A stretch of 64,000 bases of DNA from Nitrospira lenta (GTDB lineage Bacteria; Nitrospirota; Nitrospiria; Nitrospirales; Nitrospiraceae): contig CAMDPZ010000003.1 in NCBI GenBank assembly GCA_945905765.1, forward strand, positions 1-64,000, read 5' to 3'. The notes beneath the pieces are model-generated. The model worked only from the letters and a program-made list of their open reading frames with translations, searched no databases and was not told the origin of the DNA. Shown piece by piece: positions 38,406-46,104 of this stretch. A program made the translations under genes and the position numbers. Each line of letters begins with the position of its first letter. Position 1 is the first letter of the stretch.

Positions 38406-38453
38406 TTGGAGCGGGCGAGGGGATTTGAACCCCTGACAACTTGCTTGGGAAGC
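38406..38453. repeat. Left attachment repeat: 48-bp duplication of the 3' half of tRNA-Gly(CCC)
   Basis: ttggagcgggcgaggggatttgaacccctgacaacttgcttgggaagc identical to 45976-46023. Confidence 0.95.
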
Positions 38454-38785
38454 GCATTAGGTAATTTTCCCATGTGATACGCTACGACACAGTAGACCAC
38501 ATCATACACCGGCAGGCTCACGCCCATCAAGGGTTTGGGCCTGCGGTTGTGTCCTGCCGTTGCTTCCCCTCCCCTCCTGTGCTATCCCCTCATCGTGACT
38601 CTTTTCGGACCGGAACCGTGACTGGAACCGTGACGCGTATGGTCTTCGCCATCAGGTGGTTATCCCCGTGCAGGACGTAGCATGCCTTCCAGACCAATAT
38701 GCAGCGGCAGTGCCCTTGCGATAGTCCTGCCCCACCCAAATTGGGCTTTCCTTCATCCCAACAGTAGAACGCTGCCGGAGGGGCT

Positions 38786-39478
38786 ATGACCACGAAGAAG
38801 AAAATTTTGGATAGTGAAATTGCCACAAGATTTAATATAGGCGATGAAGAATTTAACCCGTTTTCCTTAGAGGGACTGCCAGCCGAAGCGTGGAAAGGTT
38901 TTTGTGTTGTCGCGTGGATGCGATTAGAGCGCAGCAATCCCCGTTGGGCTGAAATAATACTTGATGAGTTTGGGGAGTTCGAGTGGACATGGTGCTCAAA
39001 GGCATTTAGTAAGAAGTACGGCGGAGGTGACGTTGGCGAGAAATGGATGAGGGAAGCATTCCAACACATGCTCCGGACGAAGCCGAAGAAAGGACAGAAA
39101 TCTCTCGATAGGCCTAGGCACCTTTTACAGTACTACACTCAATTCTTGCGTGACATCTCCAGACTCAGGGAAGACAATCCTGGACTTAGGAGTAAGCCGG
39201 GCCATGTGAGAAAAACGTTTTGGAAGGAGAAACTACAAGGCCTTCTCAATCGACATCCATACCATGATGAGACCCGCACGCATGCTCGGGTGACCGCTGA
39301 AATGATTGAAACAGCATGCTCAGCACCTCCTTCCGAAATAGCGTTGGACATGCTCAAACATCTCTACGGCATTAGCCCATCTCGACTGAAGAAAATTATC
39401 TTTCCGAAGCTCAGAACCAGCCCCCTTTCCCCCCTCGAATTATGGCGCGAAAAAATCTTTAAGTCTAACCGCAAGTAG
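38786..39478 (+). CDS. Hypothetical protein (element cargo)
   Basis: 230-aa ORF, MTTKKKILDSEIATRFNIGDEEFNPFSLEGLPAEAWKGFCVVAWMRLERSNPRWAEIILDEFGEFEWTWCSKAF..; lower GC than flanks. Confidence 0.75.
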   Translation: MTTKKKILDSEIATRFNIGDEEFNPFSLEGLPAEAWKGFCVVAWMRLERSNPRWAEIILDEFGEFEWTWCSKAFSKKYGGGDVGEKWMREAFQHMLRTKPKKGQKSLDRPRHLLQYYTQFLRDISRLREDNPGLRSKPGHVRKTFWKEKLQGLLNRHPYHDETRTHARVTAEMIETACSAPPSEIALDMLKHLYGISPSRLKKIIFPKLRTSPLSPLELWREKIFKSNRK

Positions 39479-39590
39479 CTCTCCCAGTTCCACCCATAAC
39501 GGGTCTATGGGTGGAATTGCAGATTTCATATTCCCTGTTACTTTCCATGCTCCAGCACACTGCATTGTGCAGCGTGGAACACGGGGAGGT

Positions 39591-39809
39591 ATGACGATGA
39601 GCGATCAGTGCCTTGTGAGTGTCGATGAAGCAGCACGACAGCTAGGAATGGCAAAGTCGAGCCTGTATCGAATGGCAGTGCTGAATCTGATTCCGTCTTA
39701 CAAAGTCGGGCAGAAGAAGCGCGGAGTAAGGTTTTCGATGCCTGAAGTCCTGGCGGCGCTACGGCGACCACTAGCTGACGAGTTGACGCAGCAGGCTGTG
39801 ACGAAATGA
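39591..39809 (+). CDS. HTH DNA-binding protein, excisionase/AlpA-like
   Basis: MTMSDQCLVSVDEAARQLGMAKSSLYRMAVLNLIPSYKVGQKKRGVRFSMPEVLAALRRP; winged-HTH excisionase pattern. Confidence 0.8.
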   Translation: MTMSDQCLVSVDEAARQLGMAKSSLYRMAVLNLIPSYKVGQKKRGVRFSMPEVLAALRRPLADELTQQAVTK

Positions 39810-41656
39810 CAGGAACCCGACTGGAGGCCTTCCGCCAGGCAGCGGAGAGGGACGCGCTGGCATTGCCGGAGAACATTGTGCCGGGTCGAATCGTTCGATT
39901 CCCTGGTATCGGAAAATCTCACGGCAACAAATCCGGCTGGGCCTGGATATCGGAGGACGGACAAGGCGGTGCCTATGGCGATTGGGCCAGCGGGCTGTCG
40001 GAGACCTGGTACGCACAACACGATCACGCCATGACGGCAGCAGAGCGGGCCGCACACACGCGGCGAGTTGCTGAACTCCGGCGTATTCGCGAAGAGGAAG
40101 AAGCCAAGCAGCATGCGGAAGCCGCACAGAGGGCACAAGCGATCTTGGACGCGGCGCCAGCGGCACCGGCAGACCATCCCTACCTCACGAAAAAGCAGAT
40201 CCAACCTCACGGCCTGCGAGTCGATAACGAGAATCGTCTGATCGTGCCGGTGATGATCGGCGGCATCCTATGCAGCCTGCAATTCATCTCTCCAGATCCA
40301 GACGTCCCGAAGAAGTTCCTTCCTGGGGGGCAGGTCAAAGGCGGCTCCTGCCTTATCGGTGATCTGACCGAGGCCGATACCATTCTTGTATCCGAAGGCT
40401 TTGCGACCGGCGCGAGCTTGCACGAGGCCACTGGCCTTCCGGTCGTGGTGGCCTTTTCTGCGAACATCTTGACACTCGTAGCCGAACAACTGCGGCGACA
40501 GTATCCGACGGCCATGATCGTTCTATGCGGTGACAACGATCTGACCGGCACCGGGCAGCAAGCGGCCCAGAAGGCAGCGGAGGCGATCGGCGGCTTGACA
40601 TGCCTTCCCGAAACGGAGGGCCACGACTTTAACGATCTGCACACAAGGCAAGGCCTCGATGCCGTGAAAATGGCGATTGAGGGGGCAATAAAAAAGGCAC
40701 AGGAGAATCAGGCGATGATAGATGTAGACGAGGCTCCCCAGAAGGTGGCGCGCGATCTCTCGACGGCACTAGTCAGTTACACCGACCTCCTCTCGCTCGA
40801 AATTCCCGAACGCCCCCGCTACCTGCCGTGGCTCCCGGAGGGTGGCAACGTCATGGCCTATGGCCCTCGCGGCGTCGGCAAGACGTTCTTTCAACTGGCG
40901 ATTGCGACAAGTCTCACGACAGGCAAACCCCTCTGGAAGTGGGACTGTACCAAGCCCGTAGGGGTCCTCTATGTCGATGGCGAGATGCAGCTCGATGAGC
41001 TGAGGCAGCGGACTACGGCCTTGATGGAGACGCCTCCAATTGCGCCGTTGGAGTTTCTTACCGGGCAACTCGTCTATCAACGATGCGGCGGTAAGGACCT
41101 CATCTTGACCTCAGACGCCATGCGGCAAGAGGTGGTCAAGATCCTCGATGCTCGTCCTGAAATTCGCGTGATGATCCTCGACAATATCTCCTGTCTGTTC
41201 AGTGGGATTAACGAAGATTCAAAACAGGATTGGGAACCGATCAATGCCTGGCTGATTCGCCTACGGCACCGGGGGCTGGCGACCATCCTTGTCCACCATG
41301 CGGGGAAAGGCGGGCAGCAACGAGGAACCAGCGGACGAGAAGATTCATTAGATACGGTGATTCAACTGGCGAAGCCAACGGGCGGCGATGCGCGGGAAGG
41401 GTGTCACTTTGAATTAAGCTTCACCAAATGCCGAAGTGTCACGGGCGATGACGTAGGGCCGCTCGATGTGCGCCTCAATACCGTCAATGACCGGCTGCAA
41501 TGGTCCTGGGTACCAATGGAGGTGTCCACCTTAGATAAAGCCCGCAAGCTCGTCGCTGAAGGGGTGAATGGGCCTACCGAATTGAGCGAGGAATTAGGGA
41601 TCAATAAAGGCTATGCCTCACGGATCTTAAAGAAGCTCAGAGCGGAGGTTGCATGA
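39806..41656 (+). CDS. Toprim primase-like / RepA-type AAA ATPase fusion (replication protein)
   Basis: Toprim-like ADTILVSEGFATGASLHEATGLPVVVAFSANIL..AMIVLCGDND; Walker A GNVMAYGPRGVGKTFFQLAIA; VGVLYVDGEM; VMILDNISCLFSG; ATILVHHAGKGGQQRGTSGREDSLDTVI. Confidence 0.88.
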   Translation: MTGTRLEAFRQAAERDALALPENIVPGRIVRFPGIGKSHGNKSGWAWISEDGQGGAYGDWASGLSETWYAQHDHAMTAAERAAHTRRVAELRRIREEEEAKQHAEAAQRAQAILDAAPAAPADHPYLTKKQIQPHGLRVDNENRLIVPVMIGGILCSLQFISPDPDVPKKFLPGGQVKGGSCLIGDLTEADTILVSEGFATGASLHEATGLPVVVAFSANILTLVAEQLRRQYPTAMIVLCGDNDLTGTGQQAAQKAAEAIGGLTCLPETEGHDFNDLHTRQGLDAVKMAIEGAIKKAQENQAMIDVDEAPQKVARDLSTALVSYTDLLSLEIPERPRYLPWLPEGGNVMAYGPRGVGKTFFQLAIATSLTTGKPLWKWDCTKPVGVLYVDGEMQLDELRQRTTALMETPPIAPLEFLTGQLVYQRCGGKDLILTSDAMRQEVVKILDARPEIRVMILDNISCLFSGINEDSKQDWEPINAWLIRLRHRGLATILVHHAGKGGQQRGTSGREDSLDTVIQLAKPTGGDAREGCHFELSFTKCRSVTGDDVGPLDVRLNTVNDRLQWSWVPMEVSTLDKARKLVAEGVNGPTELSEELGINKGYASRILKKLRAEVA

Positions 41657-41845
41657 TTGGGTTGCCTGGGGGTTGCCTGCAAAGTTGCCGGTGCATCCAA
41701 AAGGTTGCCTGTTTCCCGTGTGCAGAATCTCACAAAGAATTTAGGCAACATTCGGAGAAACCATGTGCCAACACTGGAGTTGCAGGGTTGCTAACCGTGG
41801 CAACATTTCCAGGCCAGGCAACATTGAGTTGCCTAGAGAGTTGCC
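41648..41845. repeat. Iteron-like cluster of GTTGCC/GGCAAC motifs (candidate element replication origin)
   Basis: GTTGCC at 41661, 41672, 41684, 41704, 41828, 41840 and GGCAAC at 41744, 41799, 41817; hairpin AGGCAACattgaGTTGCCT at 41816-41834. Confidence 0.6.
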
Positions 41846-41864
41846 AGCCAAAAGGGGGCGCACG

Positions 41865-42197
41865 ATGAGCTCGACCGCGGTAGGACATTGCCCAAACTGT
41901 GCCGCGATGATTAATCGCCACTGGCAGGAGTGCCTCGTCTGTCACACCAGCATCGCGCATACGACCGAGACAGGATGCACCGGCCTGGGCGGCTCCCCCT
42001 CCACGATTCAACACGGCTCCCTGATCGCCTGGACGCGAGCAGGGCAGGTGCAGGTCGGTACGGTGGATTTTATCTATGTCGATGCGGAGGGGGCGACGTG
42101 GGCCTTCACCGTTGGGAAGGACTGGTCGGCGCTCAATACCAAGTTCGTGCGGTTAGCGACGAATGAGGATTTGACGGACCAGGCTTCGACGCCGTAA
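41865..42197 (+). CDS. Small zinc-ribbon protein (element cargo)
   Basis: MSSTAVGHCPNCAAMINRHWQECLVCHTSIAHTTE..; CPxC..CLVC motif. Confidence 0.65.
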   Translation: MSSTAVGHCPNCAAMINRHWQECLVCHTSIAHTTETGCTGLGGSPSTIQHGSLIAWTRAGQVQVGTVDFIYVDAEGATWAFTVGKDWSALNTKFVRLATNEDLTDQASTP

Positions 42198-42612
42198 AGA
42201 AGGTGAGGGGCTGGGTACGATAACGTCCGGCATATCCTCTCAGCGGGTTATGGACCAGCCAAGAGAGCTAAGCCCGTGTGGCCCTCCTGACCTCTCGCAC
42301 CCCCTGTGGTCTGTCTAGTCCCCTCGCCTGGTGAGTCCGGGAGGTGCGTAGAGGGAGCTGTGCAGGGTGAAATCGTGAGAGGGCGTGGGTGACAGGTCGC
42401 GTACCCTCGCCGCTCATCATTACCGCCCTTACCGTGTTCCCCTCATGCCGAGGCATACCCAGGCCTCTCGATCCCACTCCCGCATACGACCTGAGATGCC
42501 TACGTTGCCGTAGGGACGCTCAAGTCTCTATCTTGTCACCGTACCCGTTCGGTGCTTGCGCCCTCATCGCACCCCGCCTACAATGAACCTTCAATTTCCC
42601 TGCGAGGCCCCT

Positions 42613-43317
42613 ATGTACTGCCGTGCTCCCTTCCAAAGTCTACTATTCTGTTTTCTAATTCTCTCTCTTGTGGGGTGCGACCAGAATTCTCAACGGGAGG
42701 CACGCGAACTTCCAAAAGAGGGTCGGAAGGAAGCCGCGAAGGAGTTGGAAGAACGGAGAAATCAGGTGTTCATGGAATTCGAGAAAAAGTATAACGCAGA
42801 TGGCAGTTGGCAAGGGTCATTCAAGCGCAATCCCGTATGGACTATGGAAGTGCAGGATCGGCTGATTCCACCAGACGGACGCCCTATTCTATCAAGTGGG
42901 TCATTGTATGATGTGACGCGCAAGGGTGATGAGTACAGGCTTCACTTTCGGAAAGGGTATTTGCAAGGGACTCTTGAGAAATATAGATTGGGCGTTGTTG
43001 ATATAGATTTTGTCTTCAATTGTAGCTTGCCCGAAGACAAGAGAGCTGAAGCGAAGAGCTTTGGTGATCAAATCACTGCACGTACCATCGGGACGCTTCA
43101 CGACGACTATGTCTTTGTGGCCAAGATAAAAGCGGTAGAGCGACGCGACAAACTAATCGGAAAGGTCGCGGTTGATAATTTCCCGCACTTTATTGCCACG
43201 GGGGAATGCCTGGCGGTGAAATATATCGGTGAGAGCCAAAACGCCTCATCGAAGAGTTCCGTGCTCCATCGCCCAGGTGAGACCCCCGAGCAGTACCTCA
43301 ACCGAATAAACCATTGA
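42613..43317 (+). CDS. Hypothetical lipoprotein (element cargo)
   Basis: MYCRAPFQSLLFCFLILSLVGCDQNSQREA.. lipobox LSLVGC. Confidence 0.7.
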   Translation: MYCRAPFQSLLFCFLILSLVGCDQNSQREARELPKEGRKEAAKELEERRNQVFMEFEKKYNADGSWQGSFKRNPVWTMEVQDRLIPPDGRPILSSGSLYDVTRKGDEYRLHFRKGYLQGTLEKYRLGVVDIDFVFNCSLPEDKRAEAKSFGDQITARTIGTLHDDYVFVAKIKAVERRDKLIGKVAVDNFPHFIATGECLAVKYIGESQNASSKSSVLHRPGETPEQYLNRINH

Positions 43318-43644
43318 ATTGGGAGGCAGACAGTTCGGGGTGGAGTTTCTGCAAGTGCCGGATGAGGAGCGAGTCCGCTTACAATAGTATCTATCGAAGT
43401 TTCCCGCGTCACAGAATTAGATGTGGGCATGGAACCCCACAAGGCCGACACGCCACCCCTAAGCATGACCGCACCACTCCCCCCACTCCCTCAACCTTGA
43501 CACCTTCCCACGGATAGCCTAGCTTTGCGGCGAAACGGCTGGCGACGGCGTATCAACCCTCTCACAATCCGACTAGTCTACCTGGGCATATTCCGTGGTT
43601 AGGCTAAATAATTTGCAGATCTGAGAAATATCAAAGGGGAAGAA

Positions 43645-44031
43645 ATGAGCAAATTGATCACGTGTATTGCCGGTATGGCTTTGCTGCTCTTGGTCGGTTG
43701 TGCCCAACGGCACTATTTAAAAAGTAACTTGAATCAGATTGCGCTTGGCCAAACCAAAGGAACCGTCTTGTCAAAGTTTCCTGGGGAGCGGTCTGTATGG
43801 GGCGGGGGTGCCCCTGGCATGGAGATACGTGCCGCACACCGCTCCAGCACCGGTAAGCTGCTGGAGGTTGGCGAAGTGTGGCTCACGGACGGAGTAACAC
43901 CCACGGTTTTGCATTGGTTCATGTTTGAGGACGGAATCCTCGTGCAGTGGGGGCGTCCCGAAGACTGGAACAAAGCCGCAGCGCGGTACGACATTATCGT
44001 TAATCCATCGCCCGGCGTTCCCCAAAACTAA
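43645..44031 (+). CDS. Hypothetical lipoprotein (element cargo)
   Basis: MSKLITCIAGMALLLLVGCAQRHYLKSNLNQIALGQTKGTVLSKFPG; lipobox LLLVGC, SmpA/OmlA-like turn pattern. Confidence 0.7.
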   Translation: MSKLITCIAGMALLLLVGCAQRHYLKSNLNQIALGQTKGTVLSKFPGERSVWGGGAPGMEIRAAHRSSTGKLLEVGEVWLTDGVTPTVLHWFMFEDGILVQWGRPEDWNKAAARYDIIVNPSPGVPQN

Positions 44032-44246
44032 CAGTGGACTTGGCAGATTGATACGAACATTTCGTCTCGACGCGCACGAAAGGGCCAAGTTTTAGAAATC
44101 CCCCAAAACTCGTGCGCCGGGTGAAGGTCTAGACGCACATCTCGCCTTGCCTGTTTTTCCCCCTCCCCCCCCATGTTATTTTTGCCGGAGGTGACGAGCG
44201 CGTAAGCGAGGTCACGGTTCTATCCACAGTTCTGAATCTGACACAG

Positions 44247-44273
44247 CCACACTCCCTCATCATGCGGGAGTGG
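44247..44273. terminator. Hairpin, possible terminator
   Basis: CCACACTCCCtcatcatgcGGGAGTGGcg: CACTCCC/GGGAGTG stem. Confidence 0.4.
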
Positions 44274-44336
44274 CGAGACACAGCACTAGCAGCAAGGCGT
44301 AGACGGTTGGGCGGACAGTCTGCGACCTCAGCATGA

Positions 44337-44537
44337 TCACTTCCCCTTCGGCAGACTCAAGGTAATCCCCTTACGCTCCAATTCCTTCAGGTGAGTTTCG
44401 AGCACAGTCAGGATGTAGTCTTTCATCGGGGTCCGGTGAAGGGATGCGGCGACTTTCAACTTCTCAGCCACGTCAAGGGGAAGGTCGCGGAGGAGGAAAT
44501 CGCGGGTGGTCTGATTCGTTTTCGGCTTCGTCATAGG
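44337..44537 (-). CDS. Ribbon-helix-helix-type small DNA-binding protein
   Basis: MTKPKTNQTTRDFLLRDLPLDVAEKLKVAASLHRTPMKDYILTVLETHLKELERKG; Arc/CopG-like pattern. Confidence 0.65.
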   Translation of the reverse strand, partial: PMTKPKTNQTTRDFLLRDLPLDVAEKLKVAASLHRTPMKDYILTVLETHLKELERKGITLSLPKGK

Positions 44538-44561
44538 CCGGGAGTGTAGCAGAGCGTCCAC

Positions 44562-44610
44562 TTGACATCAAATGATATATAGGCATATCATGATATCATA
44601 TAGTATCAAT
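44562..44610. promoter_or_regulatory. Palindromic operator/promoter between divergent RHH genes
   Basis: ATATCATGATAT perfect 12-bp palindrome at 44585-44596, overlapping ATGATATCAT (44590-44599); plus-strand TTGACA (44562-44567) about 18 bp before TATCAT. Confidence 0.6.
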
Positions 44611-44627
44611 GAGAGGAGGTGACGGGG

Positions 44628-44783
44628 ATGAAGATGATTCGGTTATTGATCCAAGTGCCGGAGCCGGTCAAGGCGAGGTTGGACGGCTTGCGAGAGCAGG
44701 GCACCACGGCCAGCGGGTTTATTCGGTACTTGCTGGAGGAACATTTTAAGCAGGCCCCCGTGATGGGCCGGAAAGGACGGTGA
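44628..44783 (+). CDS. 51-aa ribbon-helix-helix-like protein, not in supplied ORF track
   Basis: GGAGGTGACGGGG RBS then MKMIRLLIQVPEPVKARLDGLREQGTTASGFIRYLLEEHFKQAPVMGRKGR*. Confidence 0.7.
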   Translation: MKMIRLLIQVPEPVKARLDGLREQGTTASGFIRYLLEEHFKQAPVMGRKGR

Positions 44784-44786
44784 GCG

Positions 44787-45998
44787 ATGGCGCGAGCAGG
44801 AAGAAAGGATCGGGGCTTGCTGGCGAGGAAAGATTCGACCGGCAAGACGGTATGGCATGTGCGGCTCTATCACGACGGGAAGGAACGGCGGTTCGGGGCT
44901 TTCAATAACAAGACGGAAGCCCGAGACTTTTACGAGAAGGCGAAACAGGAACAGAAGCAAGGGCGCTTCTTTCCCGAACGCTATCGGCACGGCGGGAGAG
45001 AGGCCGCTGCGGCGGTGATTGCGAGCTATCTGCTGACCCTCCCGACCAGTGGCAAGACGCCTTCGACCATCGCCGTGGAGAAGTACTATGGGCAATGGTG
45101 GACTGATCGCCTGATTGGGAAGGCCCTGCACGCCGTGACCCCTGCCCTGCTTGACCAGGCGATGGCAGACTTGAGCACGGCAAAGAAAACCCCTCAAACC
45201 ATCCTGCATTACATGAAGTTTCTCCGGCATGTATTCCGATGGGCCATCGGGAGAGGGGTGATTGAGAAAAGCCCCTTTGCCAGCGTGAAGCTCCCCACGG
45301 TGCGAGCGGGGAAAACACGATTCCTCTCGATTGAGGAGGAGGCGCAGCTGTGCAAGGCGGTAGGTCAACCCTATGACCGTTGGATTCGGCTGGCGATTCT
45401 CACGGGCATGAGAAAGTCTGAGCAGTTTGGCTTGCGATGGGCCGACATTGACCTCGAACGGGGCTTGATTACCCTCCCCCACACCAAGTCGGGAACCGTC
45501 CAATATGTGCACCTGACAGAAGAAGCCAAGGCGATCCTGGGCGGCCTCATCGCTGGCAATACGTCGGTCTGGGTGTTTCCGAGTGAGAACCCCGACACAC
45601 ACCTGGACCATCATAACTTCTACTATCGGGTCTATCAGCCCGCCATTGTGACCGCGAAGCTCCCTGGCGTGACCTGGCACACCTTGCGTCATACGTTCGC
45701 CTCACGGCTTGCGATGAACGGCCAAGCCCCTAGCACCATCGCGGCCTTGCTACGGCACAGTGGAACGGACTTAGTGGCGCGGTATGCCCACCTCAGCCCT
45801 ACCCACCTGCAAGGGGCGCTGGAGGGAGTCTCAGGGTTTGGGAAGGGAACGATCAAGAAGACGCAGATCGTGACGGAATCGAGGGGCGAGGAGGAGAATT
45901 CAAACCCAACCGTGACGGGAACCGGAACCGAGCAGGAGAGGCCGCACGATGAAGAGACACAAGCGGTTGAAAGTATTGGAGCGGGCGAGGGGATTTGA
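44787..45998 (+). CDS. int: Tyrosine recombinase / integrase
   Basis: LTGMRKSEQFGLRW, HTLRHTFASRLAMNG, LRHSGTDLVARYAHLS: catalytic R..HxLR..H..Y; adjacent to tRNA att site. Confidence 0.95.
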   Translation: MARAGRKDRGLLARKDSTGKTVWHVRLYHDGKERRFGAFNNKTEARDFYEKAKQEQKQGRFFPERYRHGGREAAAAVIASYLLTLPTSGKTPSTIAVEKYYGQWWTDRLIGKALHAVTPALLDQAMADLSTAKKTPQTILHYMKFLRHVFRWAIGRGVIEKSPFASVKLPTVRAGKTRFLSIEEEAQLCKAVGQPYDRWIRLAILTGMRKSEQFGLRWADIDLERGLITLPHTKSGTVQYVHLTEEAKAILGGLIAGNTSVWVFPSENPDTHLDHHNFYYRVYQPAIVTAKLPGVTWHTLRHTFASRLAMNGQAPSTIAALLRHSGTDLVARYAHLSPTHLQGALEGVSGFGKGTIKKTQIVTESRGEEENSNPTVTGTGTEQERPHDEETQAVESIGAGEGI

Positions 45999-46023
45999 AC
46001 CCCTGACAACTTGCTTGGGAAGC
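45976..46023. repeat. Right attachment repeat (within tRNA-Gly)
   Basis: 48 bp identical to 38406-38453. Confidence 0.95.
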
Positions 46024-46051
46024 AAGGACTCTACCACTGAGCTACGCCCGC
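45977..46051 (-). tRNA. tRNA-Gly (anticodon CCC)
   Basis: Reverse strand GCGGGCGTAGCTCAGTGGTAGAGTCCTTGCTTCCCAAGCAAGTTGTCAGGGGTTCAAATCCCCTCGCCCGCTCCA; acceptor GCGGGCG/CGCCCGC, anticodon loop TTCCCAA, encoded CCA. Confidence 0.95.
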
Positions 46052-46104
46052 TCACTGAACCGAATCCTACGACGGGCCTCTAGGCCAAGTCAAGAAACTC
46101 TTGG

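Larger units (their letters stand above)
38406..46023. mobile_element. tRNA-Gly-integrated genetic element (~7.6 kb; satellite/IME-like)
   Basis: 48-bp direct repeats at both ends, intact tRNA at right end, adjacent tyrosine integrase, HTH excisionase-like gene, primase/helicase, local composition change. Confidence 0.92.

Noticed and set aside
38408-38453. Second tRNA-Gly gene
   Set aside because: Only the 3' half (anticodon stem, T-arm, acceptor 3' strand) is present; it is the attachment-site duplication, not a functional tRNA.
41653-41868. 71-aa ORF downstream of the primase/helicase gene
   Set aside because: Its composition (repeated CL/CR/CF) follows from the GTTGCC repeats; an iteron array is the simpler explanation.
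42200-42580. CRISPR array within the element
   Set aside because: No regular repeat-spacer periodicity here or anywhere else in the window.
38406-46023. Prophage
   Set aside because: No capsid, portal, terminase, tail or lysis genes recognised; too small; satellite/IME is a better description.
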